DNA from: Chromera velia | Taxonomy: Eukaryota > Sar > Chromeraceae | Assembly (NCBI GenBank): GCA_018398765.1 | Contig: JAHBMJ010005193.1 | Coordinates: 27,501 to 67,369, forward strand | Direction of reading: 5' to 3' | Length of the DNA stretch: 39,869 nucleotides | In this document: in pieces, positions 32,098 to 39,869 of the stretch | Numbering within the stretch: the stretch's first letter is position 1 | Layout of the letters: each line of letters begins with the position of its first letter | Program-made: the position numbers and the translations under genes | The notes under the pieces: generated by a model | The model's database searches: none | The model's input: the letters and a program-made list of their open reading frames with translations, nothing else | Told to the model about the DNA's origin: nothing

Positions 32098-34183
32098 ATG
32101 GCTCATTGTAAGTGGTGCAACCACAACCTTGCGGATAAGAAGAGTCTCAAGAAGCACCAGAAAGGTTGTTAGGTGTACCTTTCGGCTCTCACACACTTTG
32201 AGCGCACAGGAGAATGGATTTCTGCTCCATTTAGAATCCTCCCGGCTTGGGATGGGGTTTATCTGGATGAGGGAAAGGAGCCGTACAGCGTCTCTGAGTA
32301 TGTTGAGAACCTCCGTGCCGATATTCTCCAAAAAATCAAGTACGTTGATCTCGTTTCCTTTAGGCAGGAGGCATCGTTTGCTAAAGATCTCAACAGATTG
32401 AAAGCAGCACTGCAAAAGCTGTCCGCTGATGAGCTGCTTTTCCCGTCATACCTGGAAGGTGACAGACATGCTGTGAAACGTTATACAGAGTCGACAGGCG
32501 ACCTCAATGACAGGTTCATTCAGAAGCGCATGAAGAAGCTTCCTTACGGCATTTTTGTTTTGGATCTGGAACAGATGCTCCGAGACCTTCTGCATCTTCC
32601 AGAAGTGAAGGAGGTCAGCATAGGCAGCGTCACTTATATGGAGACGCCCAGTATGTCTTGTTCGTTCTATCCCCGAGTCTCTCTCTATCTCTAGCTCTGA
32701 GTTTGTGCGTGACCACTCAATTTCTGCCTGTCCGTTCCTTCATGCTGCAGGAATGGAAAGCGGCCCCTCTTGTAGACCCTGAAGAAGAACTACCGGATGA
32801 GATGAAGTCAATATTTGATGGGGACGTTTACAGAACTCACCCTCTGGTGATCGAATGGTCCACCGGTCGGCGGTGTCCCGACAGACGCAAGTGGAGTGCT
32901 GCTGTTGTTGCAGATGAGTGGGAGCGGGAGAACAGCAGACGGGCAGAGGCAAGGGTCTAACAGGAAGAGGGCATTGGGGAAGAAGAGGATGAAAGGGAAG
33001 AAGAGGATCCGTTCTCTTTTGGTGAGGACGACTCAGACTGGGCCTGGTTTAATCCAGACGATGATGAGGCTTCACCAAGTGCCTCAGCCCGGGCCTCGCT
33101 GAGAGGGAGCCTGGAATCTCAGCTCGATGCTGAGTTGTTGCAACAGGTAGCGGAAGGAAGGGTACTCGAAGAAAAGTGGGTTTTTTTCGGGATGGCAAAT
33201 GATGATGCAACTCTGTAAGACCCTCTAAAAACTAATGCGACGAAGTCACTCCGTGGGAGATCTACTGTCTGAACTTGATGGGGTCCATGCGCTGGGGTTT
33301 GATGTTCCTGTACTGTGTGGTTGCCCTTGGACAGCTGGCCCAGGCGGGAAAGACCGTTGAGGGGGGAGTCGATCAGATTGCTGCAGATTTGGTTTCTTTT
33401 TTCAGAAAGCTTTCCGGTGGTATCCCCATGAGAACTGTATGGGGAGAGAGGATGGTGAAAGGCACCCTGCTTGCAGGAGTATTTGACATTCCTGCATTGT
33501 CACTCTCCGCGGGTCTTCTAGACATGTCAAGTGCAATCAAATGTTGTCACCTGTACGATTTTTTGAAAAGAATGCTGCAGAATCCGATTCAGTGCGATCA
33601 GTGCAATTGCGTCACGGCAGGGGATTTCGAAGCGCGTGTACGAAGGTGCAAGAAAATGGTGGAAGAAGAGTAGAACCAGACCGTAAAAGCGAATGAAGCA
33701 AAGAGAACTGGGGTGAAGAGGGAGACTCCTTGGTCTTCTCTTCTTGAATTCACTGGGGTACATTTCCTTGTACTTTTTCTTATTGATTTGATGCACCTCT
33801 CTCTTGAGGGTGTTATCCGTTTTCACATCTTCTGCATTATGCGATGGTTTGTGGACAACAGCTTGTTGAACGTAAAGAGAGTGAAGAACGGGGCAGATGG
33901 ACAGAAGGTCCTTCCAGAGGGGCCAGGTCTGTCTGTGAACGCTTGGCTGGGACAGGTGAAGTATGCTCGCTGCGATGCCACTTCTGTCTTGAACGAAGTC
34001 ACTGAGAACATGATCAACAGGAAAAAAGTATCTTTCACGACCACTGCGTCAAAGATGCTCCATTTTTTCCCAGTTTTTTTGGCTCTGCTTCATGAAGCGA
34101 TACCCCCCGAGAGCGCCTCCATTCACAGAGATACAAATTTGGAACCACTAAATCCCCCCCTTCTGATAGAGGTCGGCGCTTAA
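32098..34183 (+). pseudogene. KDZ/Plavaka-like transposase, N-terminal zinc finger plus DDE core, interrupted
   Basis: The frame starts at ATG 32098 with a C2HC finger (CKWCNHNLADKKSLKKHQKGC has the Cys/His spacing). Exon 32098-32613 joins 32751 in phase (donor GTCAGC). The core has GTLLAGVFDIPALSLSAGLL and LIDLMHLSLEGVIRFHIF; the latter matches the family motif built on D-x-M-H with a following Gly-Val. Breaks: TAG 32170-32172, TAA 32958-32960, TAA 33216-33218, a one-base frame change near 33245, and TAG 33671-33673. Coding character continues across each stop. The 3' part overlaps a minus-strand frame at 34035-34183. Confidence 0.65.
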
Positions 34184-36055
34184 TTAGATTCCCCCCTGTC
34201 TTCCAACAGATGAACACCCTGTCTTCGCTCTTCTCAGAGGCTGTATACCCCTGTTCCCTGCCGATTTTTTTTGTTATTCCTGAAATCTCTGTAGTCATTC
34301 GAATTACGAAGGGGCCTTTGAGTGCACAAATAACATCGGCGGTGAGGGGTTGGGGAATCCCCAGATAGGCAGGCATCTGAAAGGGGTTCTCATCGAACAG
34401 ATTGTGTGGGAACGGCGGTCTTCCAGTACTCTTTGTCGGACTCTGCCGTCACCACACAGAGCACCGGTGGGGCTCTGTGATGCTGAACAGCCGTTTCTTC
34501 ATTCTCACGGGAAATCTCCGCAAGCATTCTGTCTTCATTCTCGACGAACTGCGTGCCTTGCTTACGGAGCAGTTTGCCCATTGTTGCTAGAACGTGGACT
34601 TCTTTCCCTTCTCCCTCATTCCCCTTCACATCTTTTTCCTCCCCTTCTCTCCCCTCTTCTTCCATCGATTCGTCCGCTTGAAGCTGCATTTGACGGACCT
34701 TCTCACTCAGCCGCTGAACAGGAGACCCCAGAATGTGCGGGGGAGACTGGGGCGCCGGGAGAATCACTGGTGGTTTAGGTTCCAGAGGAGGCAGCACTTT
34801 CTCTCCCTCTATACCCCCCTCTGCCCTCCTCTGCGCACTTCTCGCATCGCTGCCGTCTCGCTCTTTGGCTTCTGCGTGCCGGCGCCCGGCAAATTTTGGG
34901 GGGTAATGGGGGTGGTGGGTGCCTTCAGCAGGAGGACCCAAACTTCCATGGTGAGTGATTTTTCCCTCCACGTTCCGTGGAAGCAAGCCTTAGGGAGGAG
35001 CAGCAGCAGCTGCAGCTGAGCTTGCAGCACCAGCCGAGCTAGTGTCTTCCTCTGCTGCTCTCTTTTCTGCCCTCTCTTTTCTCTCTCTCTCATGCTCTAC
35101 TGCATCTGCATCCACTGCCGCCTTCCAGACGTCGTAGTACTTCCCTGTCAAACCCGGGGGGCAGGGAAGGCGAACAAAGGGCAAGTTTTTTGCCCTCTCT
35201 GCCTCATCTGCTACTCTCTTTTCTGCCCTCTCTTTTCTCTCTCTCTCATGCTCTACTGCATCTGTATCCACCGCCGCCTTCCAGATGTCGTAGTACTTCC
35301 CTGTTAAACCCGGGGGACAGGGAAGGCGAACAAAGGGCAAGTCTTTTACCCTCTCTGCCTCATCTGCTGCTCTCTTTTCTGCCCTCTCTTTTCTCTCTCT
35401 CTCATGCTCTACTGCATCTGCATCCACCGCCGCCTTCCAGATGTCGTAGTACTTCCCTGTCAAACCCGGGGGGCAGGGAGGGCGAACAAAGGGCAAATCC
35501 TGTGGGTCCATCAGAGAGGGAGCCTGCTTGGAGGGAAGCTGTGCAGGAGTTGGGAGCATGCTCTTAGGCTGCTGCTGCTGCTGCTGCTGTTGTTGCTTCC
35601 ATCTCAGAGGCACCGTTGCAGGGGGGGGCATCGGATTCATATGAACATCGCGGCTGTTGCCCTTCTCGTCAACTGCATCTACATCAATTGTTTCTAGATC
35701 CCCTCCACCCAGAAAGCCTGCTGGAGTCGAAAATGGAGGGAGACTGACTGAGTGACTAGAGGGAGACTGACTTTCTGAACCAGACGCAGCGGCGGCCAGG
35801 ACGGCCGGGGCGGCCGTGGTGTACCCTGGAGAGCCGTCTTGTTGGGTCTCCTGCAGGGTGGAATGGGCTTTCTCCGTCTGCTGCTGCTGTGCCCCTTTCT
35901 GAGCTTTTGCCCCCCTCTAGGCCCCCCTAATTTTGTTCCCATCTTCCCCACCCTTTGCTTTTCCCTTCAATGACCTCAGCTTGTCTTCTTTCCCGTTTTT
36001 GTCGGTGTGAAGATACTTGTTGAAGTACCCTAAGGCTTCTTCTTCGGAGACAGGC
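34035..36055 (-). pseudogene. Element-encoded protein with polyGln and three 52-residue repeats, interrupted
   Basis: A minus-strand frame starts at an acceptor (TTTTTTGCAG at about 36056) and stays in one frame to 34390, apart from TAG at 35917-35919 and TAA at 34990-34992. A one-base shift near 34405 then leads to a further coding-like stretch ending at 34035. Features in order: a charged segment, Gln-rich stretches, a nine-Gln run, three repeats with PPGLTGKYYDIWKAAVD and a Glu/Arg-rich helix, an Ala run, and a Pro/Glu-rich region with LSEKVRQMQLQADESM. I recognise no enzyme domain. It may be the accessory or DNA-binding protein of the element. Confidence 0.55.
35032..35499 (-). repeat. 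Three tandem 156-bp (52-aa) coding repeats
   Basis: Units start with (D/N)LPFVR(P/L)PCPPGLTGKYYD and end with an Arg/Glu/Lys/Ala-rich helix. They differ by a few residues, so the frame has been kept during amplification. Confidence 0.9.
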
Positions 36056-36056
36056 C

Positions 36057-36170
36057 TGCAAAAAAAAAGCAGATCACAAGAAGAGACAATGAGAGAGATG
36101 AGAGAGAGACAGACATATACAGAAGCTTAGTGTGCACTAGCATAGTTAGATACTGAAGACAACTGACATT

Positions 36171-36214
<44 letters not shown>

Positions 36215-36219
36215 GGAGA

Positions 36220-36251
<32 letters not shown>

Positions 36252-36356
36252 AGAGAGAGAGAGAGAGAAAAAAGAGAGAGACGCGGCCTCTTCTGGGATG
36301 CCAAGCCCATCTATAATTGTACCAATAAAGACAGACGGGTAGGAGGGGGGACTCAC
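36057..36356 (-). repeat. Intron of the element gene with (GA)n microsatellite
   Basis: Bounded by a GTGAGT donor and a TTTTTTGCAG acceptor on the minus strand. Positions about 36177-36275 are almost pure GA/AGAA. As read, the frames on either side do not join in phase, so either an indel lies nearby or the boundaries are off. Confidence 0.6.
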
Positions 36357-37032
36357 TGTCATAGTGTTGGTGAGCTCAGCCTGCTGAATCGATGTCAAAA
36401 AAATCTATAGAGGTTTCAGCACTCCTGGCATCACCGTCTCCAATGCCTTGCCTTGCAGCCTATTACGCCATGCCTTCATGTTCTCCGCCTTAAACTCAAA
36501 ATCTGTCAAAGTGGTCGTCGTTACGCCCAGGTCGGTGTATTGAACGTACTGCAAACCATAAACAGGGAGGGGGGAAAATGTCAAAAACACTTCGGATCGA
36601 TGTGCTTCAACCAACGGAATTTTTCTGACCTGATAAGCCTTCCACAGCCAGTCCTGGAGAAACAGTTCCTCCTCGAAGGTCTTCAGGATGGCTCGATGGA
36701 CTCACATTCTCAACGGAGTCTCATATACATCGTAGCGCAGGGTCCCCGCATCAAAAGGAGCAAAACAGCAACGCAATAAATTCTTTCACGGAGGTTGATT
36801 CTCCAACCAAATCTACTGCTTTGCTCTGCAGGGTATCTAATCCGCTCTTTCTATACTCCGCCGCAGCACCGGCAAACAACGGAGGGGCACAACCCCGGGC
36901 AGGCTGGAGACTCTCATCGATCTTTGCTACTGCCGCCGCAGCTTCAGAAGCCGTTGGAGAGGCAGACTCTAAAGCAGGAGGAGAGTCGGTCATCATGCCC
37001 GAAAGAAAATTTTGGTTATGCCCATAGCTCAT
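36357..37032 (-). pseudogene. Upstream exon-like frame of the minus-strand element protein
   Basis: Coding-like sequence ends at donor GTGAGT (36356-36351) and faces the acceptor at 36056. Segments include TASEAAAAVAKIDESLQPAR, then SVKEFIALL, a one-base shift at a T run near 36765, LRYDVYETPLRM, an in-frame TGA, LKTFEEELFLQDWLWKAYQV, and TLTDFEFKAENMKAWRNRLQ. TAG lies at 36405-36407, and coding character continues to the donor (LTSIQQAELTN). Confidence 0.5.
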
Positions 37033-37159
37033 TCTCTATTCTCTTCGATTCAGTGGGTGTTCTTTCTAAAAAAAGAGGGGCATGAGATCGTAACACTGTC
37101 AAAAAGAAGGATGTGTGCTCACTTTGTTGAGTTATTATCGCTTTGGTGTCCGGCCTCTA

Positions 37160-37275
37160 AACGGCAAGTAGGCATGGGCTGTGCCTGTGAAATTTTCTGG
37201 CACTGCCCATGCCTCGGCCGAATTGGCGGCACGCGGTATGCCGCGAGGCATGACCCCCGCGCACGCTCATAGTGC
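37160..37275 (-). repeat. GC-rich palindromic short repeat, copy 2 (inverted)
   Basis: Reverse complement starts ACTATGAGCGTGCGCGGGGG and ends near CACAGCCCATGCCT. It interrupts the minus-strand coding frame that runs from about 37757 to 37290. Confidence 0.75.
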
Positions 37276-37289
37276 AGTCATGCAAGAGG

Positions 37290-37757
37290 CAGAAAGGAAA
37301 ACAATGAGGTATGAAAAACTTGAGTTTATACCATGGGTTGGGCTTATCATAATAGTGGGTGGAGAATTGTTTCTGAAGTTCATCTAACTTGTTTGCTTTC
37401 CCCTCCTTCTTTTTGTTGGCCTCTACTCTGAGCCGCTTAGAGTCTCCGATCTCAACTATTCCAGCCCTTCTCTGTTTCTCATAACGACCGTTAAAAAATC
37501 GTCCTTCCCCAAACTTTGCTAACTGCCTTCCTTTTACCCAACGCAAACGGCAGGGAGCTTTGATCAATTGATTGTTTGCTCCATCAAACATATGCGCCAT
37601 CAGTTGGGACATTGGACAATCTCCCAGAAAAAGATGTCTAAACTCATGCAGACTCCATTCACTATCCTCTGCAGCGGACTCCTTCCCAGGGATGTGGAGA
37701 GTGAAAAAGGGCTCTGGATGTTGCTGTTTTACTGTAACAAGGCTCTCCAGAATTTTA
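37290..37757 (-). pseudogene. Further upstream frame of the minus-strand element protein
   Basis: An open minus-strand frame with coding character (KILESLVTVKQQHPEPFFTL, then SEWSLHEFRHLFLGD and KAPCRLRWVKGRQLAKFGEG) ends where the GC-rich short repeat begins. I do not recognise a domain. The start is unclear because upstream sequence is A/T-rich. Confidence 0.5.
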
Positions 37758-37987
37758 ATTTGCTTTTCGTTTTTTCAATTTACTTTTCATTTTATTTCTT
37801 TTTCTCTTATTTTTCTCTCTTGTTTTCGTATGTTCTGTTTGTTATTTTTCTCCTCACCTGGTCTACTGACCTTCAGCCAATTTGACAATGTCTGTCTTTT
37901 ACAGCCTTCTTCTTTCTTTTAGTTTTTCATTTGACTGAAGTCTTTATCCTCAACTGACTCTTTTTTTTACTTTTTTAATGTGTGCAG

Positions 37988-38578
37988 ATCAAGGTGGTAA
38001 AGCACGTGACAGTGTAGGACATAGCGTACGGGTGTGCGCTCCTCGAGTACACCATGGACACAGAGCCTCAAATAACTCCCGAGAAGCCTTAGGTCAAGAA
38101 TGTTGCTCTCAAGACTTATCTTCTCCTGATTGAGTACAAGTTTTGTAATGGAGCAGAAGTAAACCAATGGGGGGTTCATCGTCTTGAGGAAAGGGAGAGA
38201 GCAAAGATCGTTCAAGAGATGTAGGAGGCAGGAAAAAATTATAAAAATATAGTGAGCCCCTGGGCTGAGCCCCAGTATTATACACATGAGTGCTGGGCAA
38301 GGCTGGGAGTTCAAATTGACGCAGAAGGAGAGTCAGCAGGAGAGACGGGCGTGGCAGTTAAAGAGAGTGTCTCTGTGGTGGCTGCCGTCAGTACGAGACA
38401 GAAGCCTTGCAGAAAGTTTAATTTCAGTGATGATAAGGAAGAGGGGGAGGAACAAGGCCCAGAGGAGGAGGAACACGGGATAGAGGGGCGTACAAACGAC
38501 TGAGAGGAGGAGGAAGAGGAGAAAGATCGAAACTCCGACGAGTCTTCCGCATCCAGCTCGGAGGGGGAAGAAGAGTGA
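37988..38578 (+). pseudogene. Element frame with three in-frame TAG and one TGA, ends at TGA 38576
   Basis: After an acceptor (GTGTGCAG, 37980-37987) a single frame of 196 codons is clearly coding in character: ALLEYTMDTEPQITPEKP, VKNVALKTYLLLIEYKFCN, GVHRLEERERAKIVQEM and EAGKNYKNIVSPWAEPQYY, then an acidic Ser-rich tail. TAG codons lie at 38015-38017, 38090-38092 and 38222-38224, and TGA at 38501-38503. No indel is needed. I recognise no domain. Confidence 0.6.
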
Positions 38579-38619
38579 GATAAAGAGAGGTCTCTCTATC
38601 CACTGTGACTTACAATTTA

Positions 38620-38841
38620 AATTCAAATTCTTTTGTAGCTGTATCCTGATTGACTCACGGCATACAAGTTAGTCTCACACAGATGTGACGCGTGCAGGTG
38701 TTCTGTGTTGTCTCCTCATTTTCCCATGGAGTGTGACAGTCTCCTTTGCTATCATTTGTTTTCCGTCACGGCGAGCTGTCACTACAACTTCAAGTGGACC
38801 ACGTTCTAGACCTCTTGTTTTACAGTAACTACAAAAATAAT
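38620..38841. other. Non-coding segment before the right end of the large element
   Basis: I see no frame with coding character here. Confidence 0.4.
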
Positions 38842-39019
38842 GTGAATAGTTCACTATTCACACCATTTATCCCTGTGTTAGTTTGCCTTTCTAGAACCTC
38901 TACTTAAGTATCAAAATAGTATACTATTCCTGAATAGTGTACTGTTCTGATTTACTGTCTAGAAATAGTTTGAATAGTGTATTATTCCGACAGTAAGCCG
39001 ACCCATAGATGTAGTTAAC
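38842..39019. repeat. Right subterminal and terminal repeats of the large element
   Basis: Contains GAATAGTTCACTATTC, AATAGTATACTATTCC, GAATAGTGTACTGTTC and GAATAGTGTATTATTCC, then the inverted terminal motif. Confidence 0.7.
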
Positions 39020-39294
39020 TAACATAATCGGTCTGGTTAGTCTCATCTACGTACATTCTACTACATTTGAATGCATATATACAGGCTTCCTCATCCCCCC
39101 CCCCATGAATGTGTGCTCTGGGTTGTCCTCAAAGCCTTGCTAGTGGCTTGGGATTTGGCGTCGCTAAATCTAGGATTTAACCCTCAATCATCATCATCAT
39201 CATATATATTAATATATATAGACAACAGCTTAGAGAAAAGCATAAATATGATCAGGAATTATGATATGAACGCTAAGCGTTACAGCTGCCGCTG

Positions 39295-39324
39295 AGCTGC
39301 GTGATTGGCGGCACTCTCTTTGTT
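39295..39324 (+). repeat. 30-bp direct repeat, copy 1
   Basis: AGCTGCGTGATTGGCGGCAC followed by TCTCTTTGTT; an identical copy lies at 39638-39667. Confidence 0.92.
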
Positions 39325-39637
39325 AACATTATATGAACAACGATTGCTGTATTAAATCCATGTTTCTAAATTAGTTATGAATCAGTTTATAATCCGAGTT
39401 ACAATCAGTTGATGCAAATTGTAATGTATATATATATATAACCAAGGAAATACCTACCTACCTACCTAAGGATATGCTTTCCTACCTATCTAAGGATATA
39501 ATTTTGCATAAATTACGCCCTTAACCGTAACATTTACATTTCAGCTTATATTACGCACTACATAAAATGTAACATGGCCCTTCGGGCCACGTATATGTAA
39601 CTAAGTTATATTAGTTACGGCTAATGCCACTATGTAC

Positions 39638-39667
39638 AGCTGCGTGATTGGCGGCACTCTCTTTGTT
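39638..39667 (+). repeat. 30-bp direct repeat, copy 2
   Basis: Identical to 39295-39324, offset 343 bp, same orientation. Confidence 0.92.
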
Positions 39668-39869
39668 TACCACATTCAATTGAAGATGAATTCAAAAGTT
39701 TTGGACTCGCCTGTTCAACGACCTCACCCATCTCCTGCTGACCCACCCACCCAATCACCAACCAGTCAGCCACATGTGACATGCCCATGCACAACCAGAT
39801 CAAACATCATGCAAACAATGCATGCACAGAAGCAGACTTTCACGCAAACGCCCAGCCCCCCCCCCCCCC

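Larger units (their letters stand above)
30059..39019. mobile_element. Large DNA transposon (about 9 kb) with inverted ends, decayed transposase and cargo-like frames
   Basis: The left end (30059-30083, TTAACTAGCTACATCTATAC then GTCGG) is matched in inverted orientation at the right end (38998-39019, CCGACCCATAGATGTAGTTA), with a 4-bp gap. Inside each end lie several palindromic AATAGTNNACTATTC words. Between them are coding-like frames on both strands, including transposase parts of the KDZ/Plavaka/CACTA type. Most are interrupted by stops. Target-site duplication was not identified. The host gene ends at 29542, so the insertion is intergenic. Confidence 0.7.
39020..39869. other. AT-rich right flank, no gene seen
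   Basis: Contains short ATC, TA and CTAC repeats and a GGCCCTTCGGGCC hairpin near 39577-39590. The window ends in a C run, possibly a contig edge. Confidence 0.5.

Noticed and set aside
32098-38578. Firm claim of a reassigned genetic code
   Set aside because: TGA also interrupts these frames, at least three frame changes are present, and the element may simply be decayed. Kept as a testable hypothesis only.
1-39869. tRNA, rRNA or CRISPR arrays
   Set aside because: I saw no cloverleaf, rRNA-like stretch or spaced identical repeats that would support any of these.

Overview
The window is nuclear DNA of an intron-dense eukaryote. Two clues point to an alveolate with a complex plastid, such as a chromerid (Chromera or Vitrella type). 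The first is a plastid-type enzyme behind a signal-peptide leader. The second is a ciliary axoneme gene split into 31 exons. The organism name is inference; I could not search a database. Spliceosomal introns nearly all end in TGCAG or a close variant, and introns are full of tetranucleotide and dinucleotide repeats.

Layout. (1) Positions 1-2343, minus strand: the 5' three exons of a DEDDy 3'-5' exonuclease related to Rrp6/EXOSC10, with an N-terminal membrane anchor. The gene runs off the left edge. (2) Positions 2796-8053, plus strand: a complete eight-exon gene (519 aa) encoding a signal/transit leader, a YbeY endoribonuclease domain and an AcpS holo-ACP synthase domain in one polypeptide. 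This fusion is the most unusual gene here; it joins organellar rRNA maturation to activation of the type II fatty-acid carrier protein. (3) Positions 8054-12552: AT-richer DNA without convincing genes. It contains a probable 2-kb non-autonomous element with inverted subterminal repeats and a small GC-rich tandem repeat. (4) Positions 12553-29542, plus strand: a 31-exon gene for a CFAP44/CFAP43-type axonemal tether protein (2085 aa as spliced here). Beta-propeller sequence comes first and long coiled coils follow. (5) Positions about 30059-39019: a large DNA transposon with inverted ends and palindromic subterminal repeats. It carries several reading frames on both strands, including DDE transposase parts of the KDZ/Plavaka/CACTA sort. 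These frames are broken by many in-frame stops (mostly TAG and TAA) and a few frameshifts. (6) Positions 39020-39869: AT-rich DNA with a 30-bp direct repeat.

Exon models were built by hand. Every exon join in the two complete genes preserves reading phase from start to stop, which is strong internal support. Three patterns run through the host genes. Donor sites often read GTC rather than GTA or GTG. Splice sites are often embedded in tetranucleotide repeats that echo the splice motif. Several exon starts have decoy copies in the preceding intron.
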